DNA of 64,000 nucleotides from an uncultured Bacteroidales bacterium. Lineage in GTDB: Bacteria > Bacteroidota > Bacteroidia > Bacteroidales > Paludibacteraceae. The stretch's first letter is position 1. Every line of letters begins with the position of its first letter. Under the pieces are notes generated by a model. It saw only the letters and a program-made list of their open reading frames with translations. It was not told where the DNA came from and made no database searches. Both the position numbers and the translations under genes were made by a program. Positions 17,326 to 24,701 of this stretch are shown in pieces. The stretch spans positions 84,978 through 148,977 of the forward strand of contig CACYHE010000008.1 of NCBI GenBank assembly GCA_902774185.1, in the 5' to 3' direction.

Positions 17326-17359
17326 ACTACTTCAAACAAAGTCAAACTATTTCAAACGA
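17320..17359 (-). repeat. CAAAC-family repeat spanning the GT2 stop and the SpoIID-like start
   Basis: Plus strand: ATTCAAACTACTTCAAACAA, AGTCAAACTA, TTTCAAACGAG (10-bp units). The TTG start (17325) of the SpoIID-like gene and the stop (17347) of the GT2 gene are both inside it. Confidence 0.85.
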
Positions 17360-18693
17360 GCTTGCAGTTCCCAAGAACGCAAACGATCTTTGTACCAGTT
17401 ATTGCGGTTCATGGCGACGATGTCGCAGTTGGCATCGGAGTTATCTTCCCAGCGACGGCAGTTATATACGACGTCGTAGATACGACCGATGGGGTAGTCA
17501 CGCGAGATACGCAAACCTACCGCATAGTCCTCACCGTACTTGGTGGTCGGATAATTGATGGTGCGCAAAAGCGGTACGTAGAAGCCACGTGGCGCACCCA
17601 GACCATTGATACGCAAGGCGTTGTTACGTCCGTTGTAGTCAGTCCATTCCCGATGATCGATGACACCCGGAGGAAGGATCTCCCCTGCCATGTTGGTCAG
17701 TTGGTATGTACCGATGACCATTCCGTAATTACCCGATTCGAAACAATCTATGAAGCGTTGTACGGTGGTATCATCAAAATAGGTATCATCGCTGTCCAAC
17801 TGAATCGCATACTTACCGCAGCGCGGGTCGTGAATCGCTACATTCCAGTTACCGCCGATGGCATGCCAGGTCTTGTCCTGCGCAATATATATCAATTCAC
17901 CATTCGCATCATTAAGCGAAGCGTCACCATTCATCAATCCCTTAAGGATCTGGGCAGTGCCGTCGGTTGAGTTGTCATCGACGACGATGACATTGAAGGA
18001 GTAGGGTGCGCGCACTTTCTGATTCAGCGCGCTATGAATAGCGTCGGCTATCGTGCGTGCGCGATTCTTACAAGGAATAATCACGCTTGCCGTTACCGGA
18101 TAGTCTTCGGCTTTTGGCAACTCCTTATACACACCCGGTTTCAAGTACGCACCGATTCGTTTAAGGTGGGCCGTAACGCATTGTTCCATCTCGATTTGTA
18201 CGGCTCGATTGCGCGGATCGACATAGTCGAAGAGTTTTTCTCCGGACTTACGGGTGTCGGTCTCCACTTCGTAGTACAGGTACTCCGGTATATGTTCGAG
18301 TTTCTCGGCACGAAGACGAAGATCGTAGAGCCCTGCAAACTCATAGTCTGTGTCCATCTGGGCTACGAGGGCTTTGAGTTTGGCGGTATCCCACAGCAGT
18401 ACTGCACCGAAGTCAAAATCATCCCTTAAGGCGCCTATCTGGTAGTCAATCACAGGAGCCTCAACATTGGTAATTTGTGATTGGTCATTGGTGATTTTTT
18501 GGAAATGGTCGGCATAAACCATGGTTGCCCCGCTCATCTCCATGACCTGAATCATTCGTTCCTGTCCCAGATAGACCCATTCGATCTCTGGTTTGAGACA
18601 GATCATCGTATAAGGCGCTGAGGCTTTTTCGGCGATTTCCTTAATCGCTTTGGTCGAGCAAACTCTGCCCGGTAAATAGAAAGTATCAATCAT
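17347..18693 (-). CDS. family 2 glycosyltransferase
   Basis: A 448-residue protein. Residues about 1-195 are a strand/helix region of unknown role; from about 200 a GT-A domain follows with [32 protein letters not shown] and the DxD-type motif [11 protein letters not shown], then [19 protein letters not shown]. It should transfer a sugar from a nucleotide donor; acceptor unknown. No membrane segment, so cytosolic. A repeat at 18465-18500 encodes [11 protein letters not shown] in the N-terminal part. It overlaps the kinase gene by 4 bp (ATGA) and is followed by the SpoIID-like gene, so the operon combines sugar phosphorylation, glycosyl transfer and peptidoglycan-active functions. Confidence 0.88.
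   Translation of the reverse strand: MIDTFYLPGRVCSTKAIKEIAEKASAPYTMICLKPEIEWVYLGQERMIQVMEMSGATMVYADHFQKITNDQSQITNVEAPVIDYQIGALRDDFDFGAVLLWDTAKLKALVAQMDTDYEFAGLYDLRLRAEKLEHIPEYLYYEVETDTRKSGEKLFDYVDPRNRAVQIEMEQCVTAHLKRIGAYLKPGVYKELPKAEDYPVTASVIIPCKNRARTIADAIHSALNQKVRAPYSFNVIVVDDNSTDGTAQILKGLMNGDASLNDANGELIYIAQDKTWHAIGGNWNVAIHDPRCGKYAIQLDSDDTYFDDTTVQRFIDCFESGNYGMVIGTYQLTNMAGEILPPGVIDHREWTDYNGRNNALRINGLGAPRGFYVPLLRTINYPTTKYGEDYAVGLRISRDYPIGRIYDVVYNCRRWEDNSDANCDIVAMNRNNWYKDRLRSWELQARLK
18465..18500 (-). repeat. in-frame ACCAATGACCAATCACAAAT repeat in the GT2 gene
   Basis: Coding strand yields [15 protein letters not shown]. Same family as 15237-15268, 33054-33096 and 53222-53275. Confidence 0.8.
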
Positions 18694-19553
18694 TCTGTTG
18701 TGGGTTTAATAACAGCTTTATGATAGGATAAGAGACCTTCGATGGGGTCTTTGAGAATCGTGCCTAATGGCAGGCCTTCTGCTTTCATTGCCTCTTCCAA
18801 AATCGGCTTATAGTAATAGGCGATCGAACCTACGAATCCGATGGGTTGATCCGTTTTGTACTGCACGAGATTTCTCCGAATAAACTGCACGAAGTGATCA
18901 TAGACGAGTGCGTGGATACGAGGATCGTCAATGTAGTCGGCGCAAAAACGGGACAGTTGTGCTAAGAAACGATTCGGGAAAGCTTGCCGATAGACACGGT
19001 CGATGATATCGGGCATCGAGGTGTTGTATTCCTTGAAGAAGGCCTCTTTGAGGTCATCGCCCAGTTGATTCTTGAGCAGGTCACTGACGAGTCTTTTGCC
19101 GAGTACGGCGCCGCTTCCTTCGTCGCCTAAGATGAAACCAAGCGAAGGGACACACCACTCAATGGTCTCGCCGTTATAGAAACAACTGCCGGAACCGGTT
19201 CCTAAGATACAAGCCACTCCTGCGTTGTGCCCGAGTAGTCCCCGTGCAGCGCCTAACATGTCGGAGGCAACGAACACTTCGGCTTTCTTGAAGACGGTCT
19301 CCAAGGCGCTCTGTACCAGTATCTTCTTCTCCGGCGTACACCCTGCTCCGTAGAAGAACACATGCGTGAGCGTACCTGCCCAGAGTAATTTGGCTATCTG
19401 CGGCAGGAGTTGGTTACTGACACAGTGCCGGATCTGTTCTTCGGTTTGAAAAACGGGGTTGATGCCGTCCGTATAGACATGCGAACACTGACCGCTGGCT
19501 GTCGCCAGACACCAATGCACTTTGGTACTTCCGCTATCTGCAATTAAAACCAT
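18690..19553 (-). CDS. BadF/BadG/BcrA/BcrD-family ATPase, N-acetylhexosamine kinase-like
   Basis: A 287-residue ASKHA-fold kinase: phosphate-1 motif [14 protein letters not shown] at the N-terminus, phosphate-2/adenosine segment [18 protein letters not shown] near residue 115, [16 protein letters not shown] near 137-152 and [10 protein letters not shown] near 240. Members phosphorylate N-acetylglucosamine or N-acetylmuramic acid. With the downstream SpoIID-like protein this suggests recovery of wall sugars, though the substrate is not proven. First gene of the operon, with a consensus promoter at 19603-19633 and a TTTAC-rich repeat leader. Confidence 0.85.
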   Translation of the reverse strand: MVLIADSGSTKVHWCLATASGQCSHVYTDGINPVFQTEEQIRHCVSNQLLPQIAKLLWAGTLTHVFFYGAGCTPEKKILVQSALETVFKKAEVFVASDMLGAARGLLGHNAGVACILGTGSGSCFYNGETIEWCVPSLGFILGDEGSGAVLGKRLVSDLLKNQLGDDLKEAFFKEYNTSMPDIIDRVYRQAFPNRFLAQLSRFCADYIDDPRIHALVYDHFVQFIRRNLVQYKTDQPIGFVGSIAYYYKPILEEAMKAEGLPLGTILKDPIEGLLSYHKAVIKPTTE

Positions 19554-19556
19554 AAA

Positions 19557-19592
19557 ACCATTTACAATTTAATCATTTACCATTTTTTCATT
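19557..19592 (-). repeat. TTTACCATT-family repeat in the kinase leader
   Basis: Minus strand reads AAATGGTAAATGATTAAATT then GTAAATGG just before the ATG at 19553. Confidence 0.65.
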
Positions 19593-19602
19593 TTTTTCGC
19601 TG

Positions 19603-19633
19603 CAAAATTACAAAAAAATTTTGATATATGCAA
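19603..19633 (-). promoter_or_regulatory. promoter of the kinase-GT2-SpoIID-methyltransferase operon
   Basis: Minus strand TTG (19633-19631), 20 bp, TAATTTTG (19610-19603). Its -33 region overlaps that of the divergent DUF4301 promoter in TTGATATATGCAA (19621-19633). Confidence 0.87.
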
Positions 19634-19650
19634 AAAAAATTGTAACTTTG
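19621..19650 (+). promoter_or_regulatory. promoter of the DUF4301 gene
   Basis: TTG (19621-19623), 19 bp, TAACTTTG (19643-19650). Shares its -33 element with the divergent operon. Confidence 0.85.
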
Positions 19651-19681
19651 CAGCCAAATTACAAATTAACCCATACTAACC

Positions 19682-21043
19682 ATGACTGAATTTAGTGCAC
19701 AAGACCTCGAGCAACTTCAGGCACGAGGCATTTCCGTGGAGAAAGCGGAGGCACAATTGGCGTGTTTCCGAAACGGTTTTCCTGAATTAGACATCGTAGC
19801 TCCGGCATCGACGAAGAAGGGCATTTTGGCGCCGAAACGTGCGGAGCAAGAGGAGTACATCGCTGCTTGGCAGCAATACTTGAAGGAGGGACATAAGATT
19901 CTTAAGTTCGTTCCGGCTTCGGGTGCGGCAAGTCGTATGTTCAAGAACCTGTTCCAGTACTTGGAGGACGGTATCGAGACGCCGTTCATTCAAGATTTTT
20001 TGGCGCATAAGGACTGTTTCGCTTTTGGTCCGCAGTTGGCAGGAAAAGAAGGACAGGAAGCCGTTCGTTACCTGCTGCAGAATATGCACTATGGTGACCT
20101 GCCGAAGGGTCTTTTGTTATTCCATAAATACCGCGACGGTGCGCGTACACCTGCGTTGGAGCATCTGGTAGAAGGTGCACTTTATTGCGTCGAGCCGGCT
20201 AAGGATGGGCAGAAACCGACTGTTTATCTCCACTTTACGGTAAGTCATGACCATCTGCCGCTCTTCCGTCAACATATAGCCGATAATTTGGCTAAGTTCG
20301 AAGAGAAATTCGGTGTGAAGTACGACGTCACGTTCTCGGAGCAGTTGCCGAGTACCGATACAATAGCAGCTAACCCCGATGGTACGCCGTTCCGCACGAA
20401 GGACGGCAAGCTGCTCTTCCGTCCGGGTGGTCACGGAGCGTTGATAGAGAACCTCAACCAGCAGGATGCCGACATCGTATTCATTAAGAATATCGACAAT
20501 GTCGTGCCGGATCGTTTGAAGAAAGATACGGTTCGATACAAGCAGATCCTGGCAGGTGTGCTGGTGACCGAGCAGAAACGCGTCTTTGAGGCACTGAAAG
20601 ATCCGAACCTGAGTGACGAAGAGCGTGCTAAACTGAATCGTCCGATTCGTGTCTGCGGTGTGGTAAAGAACACAGGCGAACCCGGTGGTGGTCCGTTCTT
20701 GGTTCGTGAGGCCGATGGTTCTATCTCTTGTCAGATTCTTGAATCAACCCAGATCTCAGACCCGGCATTGATGGCGCAGAGTACCCACTTCAACCCGGTA
20801 GATCTGGTTTGTGCCATTCGGGATTACGAAGGTAAACCGTTTAACTTACCCGACTATGTCGATCCGCAAACGGGCTTCATCTCCAATAAGAGTAAAGACG
20901 GTAAGGAACTGCTGGCACTTGAGTTGCCGGGTCTCTGGAACGGCGCGATGAGTAAGTGGAACACGATCTTCGTAGAAGTACCGGTAAGCACGTTTAATCC
21001 GGTAAAGACAGTGAACGATCTGCTTAGAGAGCAGCATCAATAA
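19682..21043 (+). CDS. DUF4301 family protein
   Basis: A 453-residue cytosolic protein of the Bacteroidetes DUF4301 family. The segment ILKFVPASGAASRMFKNL near residues 78-95 resembles the phosphate-binding start of nucleotidyltransferases and is probably the active-site loop; further conserved-looking blocks are LLFHKYRDGARTPALEHLVE, FRPGGHGALIENLN, DIVFIKNIDNVVPD and CGVVKNTGEPGGGPFLV. A sugar-nucleotide or nucleotidyl-transfer role is inferred; no substrate is known to me. It is monocistronic: own promoter upstream and a terminator at 21076-21100. Confidence 0.85.
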   Translation: MTEFSAQDLEQLQARGISVEKAEAQLACFRNGFPELDIVAPASTKKGILAPKRAEQEEYIAAWQQYLKEGHKILKFVPASGAASRMFKNLFQYLEDGIETPFIQDFLAHKDCFAFGPQLAGKEGQEAVRYLLQNMHYGDLPKGLLLFHKYRDGARTPALEHLVEGALYCVEPAKDGQKPTVYLHFTVSHDHLPLFRQHIADNLAKFEEKFGVKYDVTFSEQLPSTDTIAANPDGTPFRTKDGKLLFRPGGHGALIENLNQQDADIVFIKNIDNVVPDRLKKDTVRYKQILAGVLVTEQKRVFEALKDPNLSDEERAKLNRPIRVCGVVKNTGEPGGGPFLVREADGSISCQILESTQISDPALMAQSTHFNPVDLVCAIRDYEGKPFNLPDYVDPQTGFISNKSKDGKELLALELPGLWNGAMSKWNTIFVEVPVSTFNPVKTVNDLLREQHQ

Positions 21044-21047
21044 TAGT

Positions 21048-21077
21048 AGAAAGTCAAAAGTCGAAAGTCGAAAGAAA
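21048..21077 (+). repeat. GAAAGTC repeat after the DUF4301 gene
   Basis: GTAGAAAGTCAAAAGTCGAA then AGTCGAAAG, period 7-8, running into the terminator stem. Confidence 0.7.
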
Positions 21078-21100
21078 GGGTTGCCCATTGGACAGCCCTT
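21076..21100. terminator. bidirectional terminator between DUF4301 and DUF5020 genes
   Basis: AAGGGTTG (21076-21083) pairs with CAGCCCTT (21093-21100, one G-T), loop CCCATTGGA, followed by ATTTCTTAATTT. Confidence 0.75.
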
Positions 21101-21110
21101 ATTTCTTAAT

Positions 21111-21911
21111 TTAATCAAAACACCATTTGATACCCAGGCAAGGATTACACATGAAGCCTTTGCTTGTCGAGCCGGAGAAATTATAACTGAACTCAATCTC
21201 CGTGCCGATATTCAGGTTCGGGCACTTGAACCATCGTCCGACGTTGTACCATAACTGAGGTTCGGAGATCATCACAAACGACTGTCCTCCTGCGTTCTTC
21301 TGTCCCCAAATATCGAGAAAGCCGGAGAAACGCAGACCCGGAGCGGTACAGAAATCATCGCAACCCCAAACAAAAGTAAACTGCAGCGGAATGTTATTTT
21401 TAATGCCGTTGAAGTCATCGGCGATATATTTGTACAGCAATTCAAGATTGAAGATATTCTTATAGTCAGCCGTGTGCAAGCAATAATTAAGACCCACCAA
21501 AGCGGCATGGTTGATGCCGTACCCGAAGAGCGTGTTGTCCGGCATTTTACCGATACCAAGCCCACCGTTATATTCCACTTGAATACTAAGGTCCTTGACC
21601 GGAGTCTTCTGCCAGAAATTAAGGCACCGTGCTATCTCTCCGTACATCATAAACGGCGTGTTCTTCGGGTCGTTGGGATGGATGGCATAGTCGATGTCGA
21701 TGAAGGCGAACGTACTGCCCCAACTATCCGGATAGAATAACTCCAAAGTCGTCGTGACGCGTCTTGACCGCTCATTCGGACAAGCCGTCTTCTCACTACC
21801 GAAATCGTAGTACAACTGCAGGTTCGTTCCGGCGTGTAATGGGGAAAAGTGAAAGACGAAAGGCGAAAGGAAAAGGGCAATCACGATACCCCTAAAGGCG
21901 TGTTTTTTCAT
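21111..21911 (-). CDS. DUF5020 family outer-membrane barrel protein
   Basis: A 266-residue exported protein. After a signal peptide ending LHAG the mature chain opens with TNLQLYYDFGSE and alternates amphipathic strands (ELLYKYIADDFNGIKNNIPL, LNIGTEIEFSYNFSG), as in DUF5020/Tsx-like barrels; many cysteines are unusual. ATG 21911 (MKKHAFRG) is preferred to the upstream ATG at 21962, which would overlap the promoter. The hydrophobic core of the signal peptide (SPFVFHFSPLHA) is encoded by a degenerate GAAAGGCGAAAGG repeat (21841-21877). Substrate unknown; nucleoside uptake is a guess from Tsx similarity. Confidence 0.8.
   Translation of the reverse strand: MKKHAFRGIVIALFLSPFVFHFSPLHAGTNLQLYYDFGSEKTACPNERSRRVTTTLELFYPDSWGSTFAFIDIDYAIHPNDPKNTPFMMYGEIARCLNFWQKTPVKDLSIQVEYNGGLGIGKMPDNTLFGYGINHAALVGLNYCLHTADYKNIFNLELLYKYIADDFNGIKNNIPLQFTFVWGCDDFCTAPGLRFSGFLDIWGQKNAGGQSFVMISEPQLWYNVGRWFKCPNLNIGTEIEFSYNFSGSTSKGFMCNPCLGIKWCFD
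21841..21877 (-). repeat. in-frame GAAAGGY repeat encoding part of a signal peptide
   Basis: Plus strand GTGAAAGACGAAAGGCGAAA with period about 8; coding strand gives PFVFHFSPL. Same family as 60813-60887. Confidence 0.7.
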
Positions 21912-21931
21912 TATTTTCAGTAAATTTTGCG

Positions 21932-21962
21932 CAAAGGTACAAAAAAATTTGCATATGTGCAA
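21932..21962 (-). promoter_or_regulatory. promoter of the DUF5020 gene
   Basis: Minus strand TTG (21962-21960), 20 bp, TACCTTTG (21939-21932). Shares the palindromic element TTGCATATGTGCAA (21949-21962) with the divergent promoter. Confidence 0.87.
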
Positions 21963-21979
21963 GAAATTTTGTAATTTTG
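21949..21979 (+). promoter_or_regulatory. promoter of the 22004 membrane protein gene
   Basis: TTG (21949-21951), 20 bp, TAATTTTG (21972-21979). Confidence 0.87.
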
Positions 21980-22003
21980 CGGCAAATTTTAAAATCTATC
22001 ATT

Positions 22004-22621
22004 ATGTATCGACAAAAAGGTTTACCGGGCTTATTGAAAGCTTCCGCCATCGTTTTGATTTTTAATTTGTTGGTTTATGACCTGCACAATTTCTTGTATT
22101 ATGTGGTTTATAGTCCGTATGGATATTTCGATGGTTACGACGCGGTGAATACGATTCAAAGTGTATTCTTCTATCATTACGCCGTATTGTTGTTGGTTGC
22201 TTCTATCGTCTTTTTGGGCTACAATGCCCGAAAACCTTTAGGCTTGGTCGGAGGCTTGTTGTTGCTGTTGGAATCCGTGCTTAAGATAGGATGGAATATC
22301 GTTCGTCGTGTACTTGTTTCTAACGAAAACTGGGAATTGGTGAATCGTATCGGCAACTGGGTGAACCCCATCCAAACGCTTCTTTTCATTGCCGCGTTCA
22401 TCCTCATCGCTATCTATGTGCGACATAAAGGAATGTTGGTTGTAGGTATCATCATTGCGGTACTGGAGATGATGATTTTGGCCACGTACCAGTATTTCTA
22501 CGGAGCGTTCGGTCTCGGTTACGAAGCATGGGCATACATCGGTTGGGGAATCGAATGGATGTGCGGTATAATGCTCGTTATTTACCTCTTTATGTGGTCT
22601 AAAAACGCAAAAATAGCATAA
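22004..22621 (+). CDS. integral membrane protein, 205 residues, unknown function
   Basis: Five or so hydrophobic segments are visible: SAIVLIFNLLVYDL, the YAVLLLVASIVFLGY region, LGLVGGLLLLLESVL, IQTLLFIAAFILIAIYV/MLVVGIIIAVLEMMI and WMCGIMLVIYLFMW. Short loops, no catalytic motif; no family recognised. ATG 22004 lies 25 bp after a consensus -7 element, and the longer in-frame form (from 21977) would start inside the promoter. Single gene with its own promoter, divergent from the DUF5020 gene. Confidence 0.8.
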   Translation: MYRQKGLPGLLKASAIVLIFNLLVYDLHNFLYYVVYSPYGYFDGYDAVNTIQSVFFYHYAVLLLVASIVFLGYNARKPLGLVGGLLLLLESVLKIGWNIVRRVLVSNENWELVNRIGNWVNPIQTLLFIAAFILIAIYVRHKGMLVVGIIIAVLEMMILATYQYFYGAFGLGYEAWAYIGWGIEWMCGIMLVIYLFMWSKNAKIA

Positions 22622-22647
22622 AAAAGCAAAAAAAAACGCGCATATGC

Positions 22648-22678
22648 TTGCATATGTCAAAAAAAAGCAGTACTTTTG
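22648..22678 (+). promoter_or_regulatory. promoter of the rimP-nusA-infB operon
   Basis: TTG (22648-22650), 20 bp, TACTTTTG (22671-22678); -33 region CTTGCATATGTCAAA. Confidence 0.87.
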
Positions 22679-22692
22679 CAGCGTGAAATGAA

Positions 22693-22718
22693 TGAGGGGA
22701 CCCCGAAAGGTTCCCTCA
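22693..22718 (+). promoter_or_regulatory. strong hairpin at the start of the rimP operon leader
   Basis: TGAGGGGACC (22693-22702) pairs over 10 bp with GGTTCCCTCA (22709-22718, one G-T), loop CCGAAA. It begins about 15 nt after the -7 element, so it lies at the 5' end of the transcript. It may stabilise the RNA or act in feedback by NusA/IF2. There is no T run, so a terminator is unlikely. Confidence 0.65.
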
Positions 22719-22730
22719 CTTGTATAAAAT

Positions 22731-22809
22731 AAGTTTGAAATGGTTTGAAAATGGTTTGAAATAGTTAACCATCTCAAACAACATCAAACAACATCAAACA
22801 ATGTCAAAC
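22731..22809 (+). repeat. inverted CAAAC-family element running into the rimP start codon
   Basis: Three GTTTGAAAATG-like units, the core AGTTAACCATC, then TCAAACAACA units. The arms are complementary (TTTGA with TCAAA). The rimP ATG is created inside the last unit (AATGTCAAAC beside AACATCAAAC). The DAHP synthase linker (51569-51657) has the same arrangement. Confidence 0.85.
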
Positions 22810-23259
22810 GAAATACTTAAAAATTGGATTGAGGAGTACCTGAAGGGTACGGAGTATGAGCTGATCACGCTGAATGTGTCGGCAGGTAATGACATCTTGG
22901 TTGAGGTGGACCGTCTTGCCGGAGTCGATGTCGATTTCTGTGCGGACTTGAACCGTTATCTGGTGGAGAAACTTGATGTCGTTGAACCGGACTATTCGCT
23001 CGAAGTAGGCAGCGTCAGTCTGACCGATCCGTTCAAGACGAAGATGCAGTATGAGAAGAACCTGGGGCACGATGTTGAGGTGCTTATAGACGGCAAGAAG
23101 TTGCGTGGTCAATTGGTCAGCGTAGATGAAGAGACCTTCTCGGTGGACATTGAGCAGAAAGTGGCAGTGGAAGGTAAGAAACGCAAGGAGACGCAGATCA
23201 TTACCCATACATGGCGCTATGATGAACCGAAATATGTGAAATATGACCTCAAATTCTAA
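22801..23259 (+). CDS. rimP: ribosome maturation factor RimP
   Basis: A 152-residue protein with the RimP N-terminal alpha/beta domain (GNDILVEVDRLAGVDVDFCA, LDVVEPDYSLEVGSVSLTDP) and C-terminal SH3-like domain (GHDVEVLIDGKKLRGQLVSV). It assists 30S subunit assembly. The LEVGSVSLTDP segment replaces the usual LEVSSPGLDRP. First gene of rimP-nusA-infB. Its first residues MSN come from the repeat element that forms the end of the leader. Confidence 0.93.
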   Translation: MSNEILKNWIEEYLKGTEYELITLNVSAGNDILVEVDRLAGVDVDFCADLNRYLVEKLDVVEPDYSLEVGSVSLTDPFKTKMQYEKNLGHDVEVLIDGKKLRGQLVSVDEETFSVDIEQKVAVEGKKRKETQIITHTWRYDEPKYVKYDLKF

Positions 23260-23290
23260 ATCGTAAATCGTAAAATCGTAAATATAAATT
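23256..23290 (+). repeat. AATCGTAAAT repeat between rimP and nusA
   Basis: It begins at the rimP stop codon (CTAAATCGTAAATCGTAAAA then TCGTAAAT) and ends 8 bp before the nusA ATG, filling the whole gap. Confidence 0.85.
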
Positions 23291-24556
23291 ATGGCAACAG
23301 CAAACAAACAACAAGAATCAATCAATTTGATTGATATCTTTCAAGAATTTAATGAGTTCAAGCGCATTGACAAGCAGACCTTTATCAATGTGCTCAAAGA
23401 TTCCTTCACCAGTGTGATCACGAAGATGTACGGCAACGCGGCTAACTATGACGTGATCGTGAACCCGGATAAGGGTGACTTGGAGATCTACCGTAACCGT
23501 CTGGTGATGGAGGATGACGATGTGGCGAATCCGGAGACGCAAATCGCACTCAGCGATGCCCTTAAGTTGGATGACGAGGCAGAGGTAGGCGAGGAAGTAA
23601 CGGATAAGGTAGAGATGCAGTCTTTCGGTCGCCGTATGATCCTGAATCTCCGTCAGACCCTGGCTTCGAAGATCCTGGAGTTGCAGAAGGAGAGCCTGTA
23701 TCAGAAATACAAAGAGATGGTGGGTGACATCGTTACCGGTGAACTCTATCAGGTTTGGAAGAAAGAGATGCTGCTCTTGGATGAGGACGGCAACGAACTG
23801 TACCTGCCCAAGCAGAACCAGATACCTACCGACTACTACCGCAAAGGCGAGATGGTTCGTGCCGTAGTCGTACAGGTGGACAATAACAACCAGAACCCGA
23901 AGATCATCCTTTCCCGTACCGCTCCTTTGTTCTTGCAACGTCTGTTTGAACAGGAGGTTCCGGAAGTGAAAGAAGGTCTGATCGCCATCAAGAATATCGC
24001 CCGTATCCCGGGTGAGCGTGCCAAAGTGGCAGTAGAGACCTTCGATGAGCGTATCGATCCGGTAGGCGCTTGTGTCGGTGTCAAGGGTGCCCGTATCCAC
24101 GGTATCGTTCGTGAGTTACGGAACGAGAATATCGACGTAATCAGTTACACCTCGAATATCAACCTCTATATCCAACGTGCGTTGGCACCGGCTAAGATCT
24201 CCAGCATGGAAATAGATGAAGAGTCGAAGACGGCTAAGGTCTATCTCCAACCGGATGAGGTAAGTCTCGCTATCGGTAAGGGCGGTTATAACATCAAGTT
24301 GGCTTGCATGTTAACCGGTTACCAGATCGATGTCTATCGTGAGATCAACGAGCAAGACCTGGACGATATCTACTTGGACGAGTTCAACGATGAGATCGAT
24401 CAATGGGTTCTCGATGCCTTCAAAGCAATCGGTCTGGACACCGCCAAGGATGTACTGGGTACGAGCAAGGAAGAGTTGCTCAAGAAGACCGACCTCGAGG
24501 AAGAAACCATCGACGAGGTGCTCCGTATCCTTGCGGCTGAGTTCGAAAACGACTAA
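23291..24556 (+). CDS. nusA: transcription termination/antitermination factor NusA
   Basis: A 421-residue NusA: N-terminal RNA polymerase-binding domain (FKRIDKQTFINVLKDSFTS), S1 domain (about 130-200), KH1 with VGACVGVKGARIHGIVREL, KH2 with LAIGKGGYNIKLACMLTG near 325, and a C-terminal helix-hairpin-helix segment (LDTAKDVLGTSKEELLKKTD). It regulates pausing, termination and antitermination on the transcribing polymerase. Second gene of the classic operon; a short hairpin AGCGAT/ATCGCT overlaps the region just after its stop. Confidence 0.97.
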   Translation: MATANKQQESINLIDIFQEFNEFKRIDKQTFINVLKDSFTSVITKMYGNAANYDVIVNPDKGDLEIYRNRLVMEDDDVANPETQIALSDALKLDDEAEVGEEVTDKVEMQSFGRRMILNLRQTLASKILELQKESLYQKYKEMVGDIVTGELYQVWKKEMLLLDEDGNELYLPKQNQIPTDYYRKGEMVRAVVVQVDNNNQNPKIILSRTAPLFLQRLFEQEVPEVKEGLIAIKNIARIPGERAKVAVETFDERIDPVGACVGVKGARIHGIVRELRNENIDVISYTSNINLYIQRALAPAKISSMEIDEESKTAKVYLQPDEVSLAIGKGGYNIKLACMLTGYQIDVYREINEQDLDDIYLDEFNDEIDQWVLDAFKAIGLDTAKDVLGTSKEELLKKTDLEEETIDEVLRILAAEFEND

Positions 24557-24574
24557 AGCGATGAAATCGCTCTA

Positions 24575-24694
24575 ATTTACCATTGGGTCATTTACCATGT
24601 ACCATTGATGTACCATTTGGCAATTTAGCCATTTAACTAAATGATTCAATGAACAAATAAATGACCAAATAGTAAATGATTTAATCGTAAATTA
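24575..24694 (+). repeat. palindromic TTTACCATT element after nusA, ending in AATCGTAAAT before infB
   Basis: Left arm TTTACCATTGGGTCATTTAC; right arm AATAAATGACCAAATAGTAA; the two are imperfect reverse complements. It closely matches 27350-27442 after infB. The last part (AATCGTAAATTATAATTTT) joins the pre-start family before the infB ATG. Confidence 0.8.
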
Positions 24695-24701
24695 TAATTT
24701 T

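Noticed and set aside
22799-22812. A small upstream peptide in the rimP leader
   Set aside because: The ATG there is the rimP start itself; no separate frame is supported.
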